Origin: Holacanthus passer
Lineage: Eukaryota; Chordata; Actinopteri; Pomacanthidae
DNA length: 64,000 nt
Assembly (NCBI GenBank): GCA_025331565.1
Contig: JAFREQ010000026.1
Location: 2,294,001 to 2,358,000 of the forward strand
Reading direction: 5' to 3'
The position numbers were made by a program, and so were the translations under genes. Positions within the stretch are counted from its first letter, which is position 1. The number at the start of each line of letters is the position of its first letter. Below are positions 26,514 through 39,054 of this stretch, piece after piece. The notes under the pieces were generated by a model. The model saw only the letters and a program-made list of their open reading frames with translations, was not told where the DNA came from and did no database searches.

Positions 26514-26883
26514 TTAAATGCACAGTATGTAAGTTCTGCCAGTAGGGGTCTCTCAGTCAAAACTATCACGGAAGAGTTTGACATTGTGAAGCATCGTGGG
26601 ATCAATGGAGTGGCTAGCTCATTCGCAGACTTCCTCACTTTCCGACATATCATCTGGTGTTTCCTCGGAACAACTAGAGGGAGTAACAGGGATTTGACGG
26701 CATTGACAGCGACCAAATAAAACGCACCCTTACCTTGAATAAAGTTATTGACTTCTCTTGGTTACAACATTGTTGGAAATATGTAGGATAATGTAAGTAC
26801 ACAATTCAACAAAATATATAACATATTGTAGGTCTAGTCATTTTCAGACCTTTTAACTCAGAAATGTTGCATATTATGCTTAA
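26514..26883. mobile_element. MITE-like element with imperfect terminal inverted repeats
   Basis: The left end TTAAATGCACAGTATGTAAG and the reverse complement of the right end, TTAAGCATAATATGCAACAT, align imperfectly as about 25-bp terminal inverted repeats. Both are followed by a TTCTG word (GTTCTG on the left, TTTCTG on the inverted right end). The phrase TTCTGCCAGTAGGGGTCTCT just inside the left end is one I recall from a common percomorph repeat. No convincing target-site duplication was found and no transposase is present, so it would be a non-autonomous DNA transposon about 370 bp long. A partly open minus-strand frame of 80 codons inside it is incidental. Confidence 0.55.
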
Positions 26884-28544
26884 GTAATTATTCATACTCT
26901 AATCCTTGCACAGTGTGAATATAAATGACCAGAAACAACAAGAGCCAGAAGTGAAAAAAAAAAATACAAAAAACATACCGTATATTAAAAAATGTCCTGA
27001 CAGCAAGTTGATCCTGTGATCAAAGTAACGAGGCTGATGTAGTTTGCCGGGCGCTGCTGTCCGTCAGAGTGCTGACCTCAACATCCCTGTCTGCATTTTA
27101 GCTTCAGCTCGGAGAGACAGGGGAGGTTGCAAATGTGAAAATTTAATAAGCACCTGTAGACACCTACGATTCACACATATCCAGATGCTCGTGAACATGC
27201 ACACACACTTTCACTTCTCATTTTTTAAAAGAGAAAAACTGACATCTGAAAGTCTTTCTTTCTGCACTCAAGTCTTTCAAAAGAGATGATCTGCTTTTAT
27301 TGAAAAGTATGAAATAGCGATGCTTTAATCATCTACTGATCCCAGCTGGACGACACGGCGGCTTGATGCATCACTGACTTGCTACACTGGCTCTGAGGCT
27401 ATCATCATGGGTCACTGTGTTCAGGCTGGTGCCAGGATGACTGCTATTACTGATCACAATTTTTACTATCTGGCTACACTGGCTCTGTGGTTACAGCCAT
27501 TAATCAATATGTTGCTTCACTCCAACAGTCACTGTGCATCAAATACATTAGTTGTTGTACAGATTCATTATTTCTTATTGCTTATATACATAATTTTTAT
27601 ACCAACATTCCAGTGTATCTTTTTTTTTTGTTCAACCAGTTTTTATTGTTGTTGCCATTTTACAACAAAGTGCACAGACAACAGAAGACCTTTAACTTTC
27701 GCCTTCAGCTTCATGTTACTGTATTGTTAATGCATTAAGATTGATTCAGTCTTTCTCACATGATGGACGCCTGTACATTATATTTCACCACCATGTGTCA
27801 GTAAAGGTGTATTGATTGGTTCCGGAGTGTGTAGGAGCCCTTCACGCACTCTTGGAAAGTTGTGCACTGAAATCTGCAGCTATACTGTGTTGGCCAGTAA
27901 AAACAGACTGAACCCCTCCTTTTTCAAGCTACTGTATAATAAATACTGTAGCTGTGTCCTACTTTGGTGTCTGCAAAGTAAGTGTTAAAGTGACAAGGTC
28001 AGAGTTCTTTGCTTGTGCTAACAGAGCTACAGCTGCAGTTTGACAAAGGCTTTATGATTTATGAGATGTTTTTATGCCAGTGAGGGACAGCAGGTAAAAT
28101 ATAGGTTTTTAGGGATAACTCTGGCCCATTTGAATTTTTTTCTGTTGACTAATCAGCATTTTTCCTACACATAAACTAAACTACTTTTGCAGTTGCCCAT
28201 AAGGCCACTGGCAAACCATCTGAGACAGACACAATCTCAAAAAATGGTCAATTCTAACATCATCCTAAAGTAGCAAGAATGTTGAGACTGACCAATCATG
28301 CATGAAATGTCAAGCATCTCATGTGACCTAGGAGAACTCAGTGTACTTTCCTGAACATTTAATTTCATCTGCATAATTTAGATATTGCTTACAAAAATGT
28401 TGCATTAAGCCCATTTTACCCATTCTGAGCTACTCCACAACAAACATGCATATTACAGAAAGCAGAGGCTTTCAAAAGAAAAGAGTCTGAGCACATCTCA
28501 AATCTTAAGGGAAACATTGGATACTCAAGAAGGCAGCATAAAAA

Positions 28545-28830
28545 CTAAAGGCACCAGACTTTGAATTTACCCTGGAGACAGCAAGGAGGCCCGCACCAGC
28601 TGACCTGAGAGGACTGTTTGACCCACAGCTTCTGAGTGTGCCAAACATATATTTTAGTGTGAATCCTCTCAGTGCTTTATACACAAGCAAAGGAATCATA
28701 AAATCAGTTGCATTGTGTCCTGGAAACCAATGAAACGATTTGAGGGAAGCAGTAATAAGCTCCTTTTTCTCAGTCCATGTAGAAACTTTGGCTGCATCAC
28801 TGAGAATAAACTGTAACTGTAACTATTTTC
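28545..28830 (+). repeat. Interspersed fish repeat fragment
   Basis: Ordered phrases include CCTGGAGACAGCAAGGAGGCC near 28570, AGCTGACCTGAGAGGACTG near 28597, CAGTGCTTTATACACAAGCAAA near 28670, a stretch around 28697-28724 ending in GGAAACCAATG, and TTTTCTCAGTCCATG. They mirror a very common teleost repeat in which the order is ctgcaaggaggcc / gacctgag / cagtgcttta / ggaagccaatg. A likely second piece of that family lies at 17820-18030 on the same strand. It is heavily diverged and has no coding capacity. Confidence 0.55.
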
Positions 28831-31800
28831 TGAGGAAGACTAAGAAGGTTATTACGGTGGTGTATTCTGAAAGTCACAGGAGAGCACAGGCCCACCATCT
28901 CACCACTCGAGGCCTCAGTATCCTGTGAAAGTGTATAACAGGGACCTCCTACTCACGTACGAGAATAATTGGGGAAAGTGACAACCTGTAAAATCCAACT
29001 TACTTTTCAGTAGCAGGGAGACCATTATAGACTGCAACCTCTCTAGCCAATGCTCTCACTAATCAGCAGGAAGCTTGAAAGATTGAAGAAGCTAAAAGCA
29101 AGATACACACATGTCAGCTGCAGAAACTGGTTTAGGTGAGAGTGACTAAACTGAGCTACAGGCTAATTTGGTGGAACTCCTAGAGCTGAAGTCGGTCCCT
29201 AACACCTACTTCCAGATGACATCATGCATGTTGTGACAGGTGGCAAGCTGTGATTGGTTGGGGATCAACGTGTGATCTGTAATGTCTCTTGGCCAAGTCA
29301 CAGCAAGAATTTATGACTCCACATAATCTGATACAGTAAAAAAGTATTGTGTCGTCTGAATCTGGCATCACAGTTACTAGAACACAGTCAGTGCTGAGAT
29401 AGGATACGACAGCTATTTATAGCAAATATCAGGAGGACCTGGTTGGTCAGTCCTCATTAGGCAAAACTGTGCAAGCAGGCAGATGCAAAAAGCCTGTTAA
29501 GGGGCTACAACCAGTTTCCCCTATACATGGCCAAGGTGCTCTCCAGTAGAAATCTCACTGGAGAAATCAGATTTGGTTTTACATGAATAAGAAAAACTTA
29601 AGTGCATGTAAACACAGTGTGTAACCCAAAGCCATATCAGCCTGGCAGAGGTATGAATTTGAGGTGCTTTAGTGAAGGTCTAAAGACCCTTTTCAAATGC
29701 TGGAAATGACTTGTAATCAGTGAGTGAAGATTCATTTAAGACAATGAAAGACGACGTGGTTTCATCTAACGCAGGCTGGAAAAAAGACACGCTGAAGCTG
29801 CCAGGCTACTGTCAATCAAATGGGTTCAATCCACACTCACTCGGTCCTGATGATGAAAGATTAGCTGAGATTTTGAGAGTTAAACTTTTAATAAATAACA
29901 ACAAAGAAATTTTTTTTTCCGATCTCTGACTGAAGGCTGCATATTTTATCTCTTGTTCTGATTAGCAAGCAGGAGCATTAAATCATAAGCTTAACTCACA
30001 TTTCTCTATTAATATTTTGTTGTTGGCCTGGTTTGATAATGTCCATAAGGACCAAAACCATTACTAGACACCATGCTAAGCTAATCTTTTTACATATAGT
30101 CCTTGACTCTTTTCTTATTGTATGCGATTTTTTTGCCCAATCTCTACGCTGAGGGCTGCACAGTGAAAGGACAAAAAACACACACAAATGATGACCCTTT
30201 GTACATGTTTATAGCTGAATAATTAGCTAAAATTGGCTCCATTACCCTTTTAATTGTTTTTCGGCCTTTGCGTCACATGTGCTGTCTGAATTCTGCCAAA
30301 TCTACAACTATAGGAAGCTGCTGTTCAAGCTTTGAAAGAGGCCACCTCCATTAGTTTTCTTTGTTTAGTTAAATGAGCGAACATAAATACTTGTCCAACC
30401 GTTGTTACTATCTGGGTGTGTCTGTATGTGTTTGTGCCAAATATTTGTAGTTGTTTATATGTGGACGTCTGAGTTTGTGTATGTATGCATGCACATGCCC
30501 TTGTATTCGTGGGTAATGGGGTGGCACATTCGTGGCATCTGCAACAGGCCTGAAACAAAACCCCTCAGCTGGCCTCTTTTGTTTTAGAGGCACATATGGT
30601 CATGTTTAATTCTTTTGCCTTGTATTAGAGAGTGAAAGAGGTCTTTATATTGCATGAAAGAGTTAGCACGATGATTGTATGTATGCATGAATTAGTCTTG
30701 TTAAGCCCGTTTCATGGTTTTGTCATCAATGCGTTCCCCTTGGGGTGTCTGCAGCAGTGTGGGTGGATATGAGAGGGTTTGCTCGAGTGCGTGTTTGTGT
30801 AGACTTTTAGCTGTGCGCGTGGGTGTGTGTTTGGAGGCCTCGGTGTATCTGCAAGATAAGTGTAATCATTCGTGAGTAATTTGGGGGTTTTCCTGGCTCT
30901 GGTTAATATCCCCAGTGTTGATCAAGTACAGACAAAAGTGGAGAGACAGACCAATGCTGGGACTCTGGTTTGACTGAACACATGTCTGCACTCTTTGTCT
31001 CTCTCTCTCACACACATTGATTAGGGCAGTATAAACAGAAAAAGTTATCAGTCTCAGGGGTGGTAGGTGGTAGGAAGCAGAGACTGATATAGGGAGCTAT
31101 ATAGTTTCCACACACACATTCACACACTGACTGCATTCCTCTAAAGTAATATTAGCCCGTCTCACTGCATTTTATGTGGAATACAGCCTCCTAATTTCTT
31201 TTATAAAGAAATTCGTCTTACAGACTTCATGGTGTGTGAACTGAATCATGAAGCAAAAATAAAATAATAAGAAGAAAGGCCTGGTTCCTCAGATATGGAG
31301 AAAGAAAAACACGGCTTGTCAGAAGAGATGCTACACTACCTCATGTGGCTTCAGAGCAACAAAAAGAGCAAGAAATATCAAAGCCAAGACTTGGCTGTAG
31401 CGTTATTTTTTAATCACATGCCATGTAGAGAATTACTCGGAATAAAGGCATATGTAATGGGATCAGTGATTTAAACAAAATATTTTAAAGTGACTAACCT
31501 TTTTCCTCCCTTCCTCTCCTTTTGCTTTTCCAGTCATAGGGAAATTATTTTCTCCAGAGGAGGTCGGGCAGGAAATATTTTATTTTGCTCTTGTTTATTT
31601 TTCCCTTTCTGGTTTGCATATCTTTAGCCTCCAGCCAAGTGCTGTTAATTAGGTAAACAGGTAATTCCCAGCACGAGCCGAATGCTGCGTGTGCATATGT
31701 GTTTGCGAGCTCCTGCGTGCAGGTATCGAGCACATGCGTGTGGGTGAATGCAAAAGCCAAACTCAGCATAAAGCACCACAGTAAACAATAAATGTAAGTG

Positions 31801-32401
31801 CCAGTGGAGGAATAGAGCTGAAATGCACAAGGTGACAAGGAAATCAAGAGGCGTAAAGTCATGCATTATCGAGCAGCAGTATTTCGAAGATGGGGGAAAC
31901 GCTATTCAACGGGACCCAAAAAGATTTCTTTAAGAGACAGTTACTGTACTGTGCTGCTGAAAAGAGAATGAGAAAGATGACAAAGATAGAAAAGGAGAAA
32001 TATATATTATGAAAAAGAGAGAGGCAGACAGTGAAAGTGAGAGAAATGTGATATTCCCTCTCGGTGTGTCAGGCTCGCTGGTGTGTGACATGTCGGTCTC
32101 AGTGGGGACTTCCTGCCTCTCCCACCCTATCTCTTTTTTTTCTACCCATCACACTATCCACCTCTTCTCCATCCTCTGCTTTGCTCTATGTCTCCTTCCT
32201 TATGGTTGTTCAACCTTATCATGTCTTCTTTTTTTCTTTCCCTCACACACATAAATATTTTCCTCACTCCTATTCACACACACGCACACACACACTGTCC
32301 ACTTATTCTGTGCTCATTGTAAACCTGTTTTAATGTGTTCATCTGTTCATGGTATTTATCCATCATTGTCGGCCAGCTTGGCTTAAAGGGGAGTTGTGTT
32401 T

Positions 32402-32439
32402 ATCACAACAGGTGGTGGTCTATCACCACTTATTGTGAC
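32402..32439. other. Short imperfect hairpin
   Basis: Arms 32402-32417 (ATCACAACAGGTGGTG) and 32424-32439 (CACCACTTATTGTGAC) are complementary at 13 of 16 positions, with one further G-T pair, around a 6-base GTCTAT loop. The arm length is modest. It may be chance, a tiny MITE relic or an RNA hairpin. Confidence 0.5.
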
Positions 32440-33613
32440 ACAGTTGCAATATTCACACCCACCAGTCAGACAGAATTTAAGTGAAGCTTTCAAAAGTCAC
32501 AAAAGAGATGCATTTATGTAACCTGAATTCAAGCGGTTATGTAAAACATGTACAACACTGTATTATTATTTAGTTGGAAAAAACTTTTCTTGAATTTTTT
32601 TGTCAGCTTATGCAGGTATAGGAGAGATTTATTTTAGTGGGATGTTCTGATTTTATCCTCACATGTGATAGATCTACCTTTAAACTGCCCTGACAGAGGC
32701 ATTCTCATATTAGTTGGTTTGACAAAAACGGTGTTTGCAAAGAAACCTAAAGTGCCACCACATGTTGTCACTAGTTAATGCTGCCATGATAACGTCACTC
32801 CTCTTTAATTTGCCTTACTTTTTATGTAACTGTGAATTCTGGCCATCGACAGCTCCAGACTTCAGCAGCATTTCTAGAGACTTTCCTTACATATATAAAA
32901 AGGCACTCATAGTTTGTCCATCACCTGTCACTTAGTAAACCAGATAAGCTCCAGGAAACTCTAGTGGTTCCATACAGCCTGATAGACTCAAACATGGCAG
33001 AAAACTTGTGGAAACACCAATCCGATGCTCAAAAAAAGTTTATATTTGTCAAATTATAAAGAGACAGTGGACAGTAGCCTTTATGCTGTTTCAGAGTCTT
33101 TTTAGCTCACATGTAAATACATTTAACAGAAATACTGACATGTTATGTCCCACCTCCAAACACCACCCTCATTTTGACATAAGTATTGGTTGTTCCGTCT
33201 CTGACGCAGGTTCACAAGACAAATCAATGGAGGTGAAACACATACGAGAACGAGAAACGAGTTTCAACAATGGCAGTCACAAGAAAACTGTCGCTTATCA
33301 TCAAACGCCATTGACCCAAATGCTCAGTGTTGCAACGCTATCATTGTGTGCCGTCAATCACCGCTAACTGGCTGACCTGACAGTTACATCATAAATCGTG
33401 GAGGCGAGTCTTCAGAAGAGTCACTGATTATCTGCCCATACAAACAGCTCCCCTCTCTGTGCTGAAGGGAGACTGATTGTGGAAATGAGAAATGAGTTTC
33501 TCAAGGTTAAATATACATTGTGAGACAGGCGTTCATACTCCCATTAAAGAGTGGGAGGTAGAGAGGTTAGTGACCTCTAAATAGGGGATAAGAAAGTGTT
33601 TGACTCCTATTAC

Positions 33614-33700
33614 ACATGTCTCTGGTTATAGTGCGGTTGTTGTGGCTGGTGTGAGCCACTTCAAAGCACCTGAAACTAATAACTAAATAAGTAACTTCAG
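33614..33700 (+). repeat. Local duplicate of part of the 34.8 kb element
   Basis: The stretch CATGTCTCTGG..GGTTGTTGTGGCTGGTGTGAGCCACTTCAAAGCACCTGAAAC..ACTAAATAA resembles 34963-35070 within the TIR element (GGTTGTCTTGGCAGGTGTGG, GCCACTTCAAAGTGCCTGAAAC and, further on, ACTAAATAA). The shared core is about 50 bp, with a few substitutions, on the same strand and 1.35 kb apart. It is either a fragment of a second element copy or a sequence picked up by both. Confidence 0.6.
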
Positions 33701-34671
33701 TAGTATTTATTAAGAGTTTAATGAATACTGTGTGGGTGTGGATTGATCAGAGTTGATTGACCATATACATCGATTAAGAAAACTTACCTTGGAAAAATAC
33801 AGACAGCTCTGAAACATCCAGCAAGCTGTGGTGTGCAATTAGGACAAAGACGATGGACAAAAACCTTGACATGGTGAGCAGACATCTTGCCTTAAATTGT
33901 CAATTTCCTTCATATGTCTTAATTTTTTTTTCAACTCTCATCCGAATCACAAACAACTTCATCCAAATCACAAATAAACAGTATTCCCCCACATGTACTT
34001 TATACAGCAGTGGACTTGCTGTGGGTTGAGTTTCTCAAGCAGAACCTTTGTTCAGACTGTAAACAAGTCCTACGTCCTTCAGATTGATTGGTGGCCCCAA
34101 AACCGTTGCCTTAACCTTACAGGATAAGGCGGGCAGGATGTATTTTTGTATTGTCAACAAATCTCATGAAAAGGCTAAAACAACAATATGTTTGTCCTTC
34201 TCTTGATGCTTTCTTCCCCACCTTGTTGTTGACTGCTCAGTTTCTTCCTAGTGAAAAAAGAACTATTTCAAAACAGGTCAACAAATATATACTTCCATTT
34301 AAAAAACAGTTGGGCACTATAGCTTTTAGCAAATGCTGCTCTTACCGGGGTAAATATTCCTTACATTGGGCCTGTTTTCAGCCGCAGATTTTGTTGCTTC
34401 AGTGAATAGTTGTTGCAGCAGGACAGTGTATATGGGACCACCTCAAGATAAACTACAGTGCCCATGTTCATGGCAATGATGAACTCTTCATCCAGTGCAA
34501 CAGTGTGGCTCATTATGTGCTTTCAATAGAGGACAACAACAGAGGTCTGGGACACAGAGGGATAAGTTAAGTCAGGTGATACTTATGGTCTATATGATCA
34601 GTTTGTTGGTTTTGGTCTTTTCATGGGATTTTTTGTTGTCAGTAAGAAAATATAACTATCATAAGAAGCAG

Positions 34672-34692
34672 GAAGGAAGGAAGAAGGAAGGA
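34672..34692. repeat. (GGAA)n-type short tandem repeat
   Basis: AGGAAGGAAGGAAGAAGGAAGG is a short purine tetranucleotide array with one deleted G. It lies just upstream of the TIR element. Confidence 0.8.
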
Positions 34693-34821
34693 TTTGTGAA
34701 ACCTTGGAGTGGAGGTTCACAACCTGGGAGGACACGTACTTCCCTTAGCTCAATCGGTGCCTCTTTCAGTCTTCTTCAGATGATTCTTTAATGTTCTGGA
34801 AACGCAGTTTTCAAACTGTTT

Positions 34822-35493
34822 GTACGGCCTGATTACAAAAAGCTGGGACACAGTGTAAAACATAACTTAAACCGATAATTGTGATCACTTACTAATCTTT
34901 TTTGACATATACTTGATTGAAAACAGTACAAAGATAATATATTTAATGTTTGATCTCTATAGCATGTGTGTCTAGTGTATGGTTGTCTTGGCAGGTGTGG
35001 GCCACTTCAAAGTGCCTGAAACCTGCTAGCAAATCAATATTTCTCCACTGGTAAGTATTCATGACTAAATAAACAACCTCATAAGTTGACCTGATCAACT
35101 TCATTGATTTTTGTAAATATCTGCTTATTCTAAATTTGATGGCAGCAACACCTTTGAAACAAGTTGGGACAGGAGCAACAAAAGACTGTGAAAGTTGTGG
35201 ACTAAAATGATCCAAAAACACCTGTTTGGATCATTCCACAGGTAAACAGGTTCACTGGTAACAGGTGATAGTATCATGATTGGGTATGAAAGGCATCCTG
35301 GAAAGACTCAGTCATTCATAAGCAAGGATGGAGAGAGGTTCACCACTTTGTCAAACACATGATTGTATAAAGGAAATTACTACATGGACTGTAAAACTGC
35401 TGTCGGTAATCGCAGTTCAATTGCAAATGATTGAATTCTGTTTTAATTTATGTTTTACACAGCATCCTAGCTTTTCTGAAATCTGGGTTGTAC
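34822..35493 (+). mobile_element. Non-autonomous TIR DNA transposon (about 670 bp)
   Basis: The left end GTACGGCCTGATTACAAAAA continues to AGCTGGGACACAGTGTAAAA and CATAACTTAAA. The reverse complement of the right end reads GTACAACCCAGATTTCAGAA, then AAGCTAGGATGCTGTGTAAA and ACATAAATTAAA. This gives inverted termini of about 45 bp at high similarity. Internal phrases (AAATTTGATGGCAGCAACAC, AAGTTGGGACAGGAGCAACA, CATGATTGGGTATGAAAG) are ones I recall from an extremely common fish DNA repeat. No transposase frame is present; the open frame on the minus strand at 34943-35221 lies inside non-coding element sequence. The superfamily is left open because target-site duplications were not resolved. 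A 166-bp internal piece recurs inverted at 21219. Confidence 0.88.
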
Positions 35494-36241
35494 ATGGAGC
35501 ACATATTTCAGAGATAGACACCGTAGAAATGAATTGATAGAATGGGCTTTCACAGATATCTTCTTCTGCTTTAGTAAAGGAAGTATTCAAACTGCGGAGA
35601 TTTCTGTGACTTGCCTATCACATGTGGATTCGTTCAGCACGTTGTGTCTCCATACAGGCCACTGAACACGCGTGGACTTATTGAACCAGCTAACGTTAGA
35701 TAATACTAGGTTTCATGCACATGTATTAATGCAGCTTCCTGTTCATCTGTACCCTATAGTTAATGAAAGAAATACCACAGAGACACCATCTGCATCAAGT
35801 GGAGGTAAAATGAATATGTAAATAACTGACATTATAGTGATTATAGGTTTGAATGGTTTCCATAGCAACAAGCATGATTAGGTCTTCCTGAAAAATAGGT
35901 GGCTGAGAGGTGTCATTTTTTTTTCACTCCGCAGCCTTTTAAGTGTTGTGCGAAAGGAAATAACAGGCCTGATCTTTGCCTTTTAAACACAAACTCAGAG
36001 ACTTACTTTAACTGCATTCGGGAAATAACAAAGTCACATAGTCTGCATCAAAAGAACAATATGCACTTTCCCAAAATAATCAAATCCCGTCTTCTAAGAC
36101 AACCGCTCCATTCTGCAGGAGTCGAGAAAGTCACAAAACATCGTTACCATCATACTGAATTGAGCGTAATATTTTATACACCTATATTTACCCTTTGGCC
36201 GCCAATAGGATGATAAAATAATGGGGGAAAAAGCAATGAGG

Positions 36242-36263
36242 AGGAAGGAAGGGAAGGAAGGAA
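36242..36263. repeat. (GGAA)n-type short tandem repeat
   Basis: GGAAGGAAGGGAAGGAAGGAAA is a short imperfect tetranucleotide array. Confidence 0.85.
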
Positions 36264-36294
36264 ACACATTTGATAGTTTTTATGTATAATAGTA

Positions 36295-36455
36295 ATCTAA
36301 TTTGCCTGCCACTCTGAATGATTGCAATCAGCAAGGGTCCTTCGCCTCTGTATTGGGTCTGAGGCAAATGCTGCGGAAATCTAATTGAACAGCTTTGTGT
36401 TGTGTCTCCATGAGGTGGTCCACTTTGCTGTTTACTGCCGAGCTGACTGACTGTG
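36295..36455. promoter_or_regulatory. Candidate conserved noncoding block
   Basis: A compact unique stretch with words such as GATTGCAATCA and GAAATCTAATTGAACAG, free of simple repeats and lying just after a purine array. It is suggested only by its regulatory-like appearance. Confidence 0.2.
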
Positions 36456-39054
36456 CATGTGTCATCTCTCCCTCTCCCCGCGTCCCTCTCGTCCTTTATG
36501 CTGCGACTCTGACTTGCCCTGCTGCCAGACAGTTTTCTTTGTAAAGCTACAAAGTCTCCAGTAAATGCTGCCCAAACCTTTTTCAGACCACTCTAATCAA
36601 CTAAAAAGCCTGGCAAACATTTGTGAAATGGAAACAAAAAGTTAACTTGTTCCGGTTAGAGAAGTTCTGGACTGCAATTATAAAGTGGAGTGAGTCGATA
36701 GTTGTTACTCAGGAAGATAACCAAAGGAAAAATAAAATTAAAAGATCATTTTGCTTTATCACATTTTCTGCTCTCTCTTAGCCAGCTAAAGGGAAGTTGT
36801 GGCTTTTCAGTAGAAGGCCCAACTCTACATATCCAGTTTTCCATAAATTCGCTACATCCTCCTGTTCAGAAACACATTATTGGGATTTACACACATTTCT
36901 CTCAAAACATCATGCCTTTAAAATGTTTACTATATCAAGAGTTGTTTGTAATTTGTAATAAATGAATGGCATCTCTGCTCATCTGTAGGGGCAAATAAGT
37001 GTCACAATTACAACAAAGTCATTCAGTATACCCATCACAACTAAAATGTCAACGATGTCCTGAGGGTTTTTTCTCTCTCTGGGGAAATTAACACAGACTC
37101 CTATAAATCCAGACATTGTAATTAGACAAAGATACTACTGACTCCCATAAATCCAGAGGTTATAAGTCTATTTCCTGCCAGGAGAGGGGCACACTTCCTG
37201 TCAGAGTGACAGAGGAGGTCAGAAGTCAAAGAGGAAGGTCAGCAGTCTGTTTCATATCAACACCCATCAGCTTTGTCTCTCTCCCTGAATTCACTCCACA
37301 ATCTGTTTCTGCTGCATTCTTTCATTCTGTTACATCAATTCCTCAAGTCGTCCATGTGATTTTCAGCATTTTTTCACCCTCCTCCCCCTCACTACTGCTC
37401 ACTCTTCCCCTTTTTACTTTCCATCTCTTGTTGCTTCTCTCCCGCTGACATGCTCTCCCCTCGGTCCCCCTAGGCTAACACACACCAGAACAGACCTGAC
37501 TATATCACCCATTCAGCCTCCCAAATCAAATTACCATGGACAAAACAGAGTAATAAAAAGTAATGGGTTGTTATACGAGGTACACACTCAAAAGCAGAAC
37601 AAGTCCTTCAGCACTCTCATCCACATTATTCTCTTTGTTACTTACTTCTCTCTGTGATTAAGTGACTTTACAGTTTTGGGCCACAATATACAGATGTGGC
37701 TGGGAAGTAAAAAATACATGTATTGCAATTATTGTTTCTAATCATAACAACTTTACTGTTAATCTATAATATTATATTTAATGTAGGTAAACATGGATAG
37801 AGATGGATAGTACATAGTGAGATGTGATGGTAGTCTGGTATTTTGATGTCCGCTGGGCTGCAGGTGCAAACCATTTTAAGATATGACACCATAACAAATG
37901 TACATGGTTGTGAAAATCACTCAGTTTAGGTCTTGGACTGGCTTGAGACTTGTCTGTCTTGATTTGGGAGTTAAGGCTCAAAACTTAAGTCTAAGCAGAG
38001 CAGGGATTTCTGGTACAGCTCCACTTCCAAGGTGCATGGAGAGGACAAATGGTCAACACTTGCAGCATGAAGAACAACTTTATTGGGAGTCTTGAAACTT
38101 CATTTTGACTGGAAAACAATGGATTTGTTCTTCAACATAGTAGCATAAATGTGTGCAAATGCTGTTTGTTGGTGTCAGTGACTGACTCTGAGAACAGTTC
38201 TGACATCGAGAGTTTCTCTTCAAGTTTTTCTCCAGTGTTGCTTTGTATAAGCATGTATGTGTGTGTGTTTGTGTGTTCACACATGTTCTATACATAGTTT
38301 GTTAGACCACCAATTGACATTTGATTACATAAATATGAAAAAAGTAAAGAAGGTTTTGGTATGTTAATGTGTATTTTGAGACGGCTAACGTGACTTTGTG
38401 TGTGTTCAACATTGTGTGTGCGCGGTTGTGTGTATGTGTGTGAGAGAGAGAGACAGAGTGAGCGTGTGGAATGTGTCAATGAGATGTGGGTTTTCTAAGC
38501 AGGAACAGACCTGCCATTGTTCCCCACTAACCTCTGTCTACTGTGTTCAGGTGTTTAGTCATCTTATCTGCAGGTGGTCCTTTGACCTCTGACCTTTAAC
38601 ATGGACTTCATGCAGGACTTCATGGTTGTCAGACATTGGATCTTGGAATGACTTTTTTAAGGGTTGTGAGGTGATTTAAGTACTAACACCTTCACTAAAC
38701 TAAATAATTCATACAATAATCATGTTTGAAATACTTTTTATGTGTTTTCTTACAAAGCACTGGAATGATAGGACGTGGAATATCTTTCATATCTCATTTT
38801 AGGGCTAATAAAGTCAAACAGTACTCAAACAAGTCCAAAAGAAAGACAAAGCCTTATTGTTCACTTGGTGTTAAGTAATACCAAAGATTCAGAGATAATA
38901 ACTCTTACATAATAGGGTGAATATCTTTTTTTGTATCAGGAAAATACAATGAATTATGCAAACCATTCTTTAATAGAAGTGTTATGTGACAGTGGAGTCC
39001 TCTCCAGAGAACTGGTATTTTCTGAATGTTCCTAAATTGTTAATATTGCTCTTG

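Larger units (their letters stand above)
21390..28540. other. Long gene-less stretch with microsatellites and repeats
   Basis: About 7 kb with no supportable gene. It contains the CA/GT pair at 23451-23624, a probable interspersed repeat at 23950-24390 and a MITE-like element at 26514-26883. Minus-strand frames at 22035-22274 and 23063-23374 are rich in Lys, Arg and Glu because the plus strand is T/C-rich there. Short T runs occur at 21880-21889 and 27620-27630. Confidence 0.55.
28835..34820. other. Long gene-less stretch, mostly unique
   Basis: About 6 kb with no supportable gene. Broken TG-rich words occur at 30410-30480 and 30780-30830, CA words at 31110-31125 and 32275-32296, GGAA-type units at about 34672-34692, and a hairpin at 32402-32439. 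A 119-codon plus-strand frame at 33008-33367 has no recognisable motif. The block at about 30225-30300 is compact, A/T-rich and non-repetitive, and might be regulatory. Confidence 0.5.

Noticed and set aside
29720..29929. Protein-like 69-codon plus-strand frame, with GGGTTCAATCC resembling a tRNA B-box at 29819
   Set aside because: No cloverleaf can be built because a matching A-box and acceptor stem are missing. The frame has no recognised domain.
33008..33367. 119-codon plus-strand frame
   Set aside because: No domain or codon pattern supports it, and it lies in unique A/T-rich sequence without neighbouring exons.
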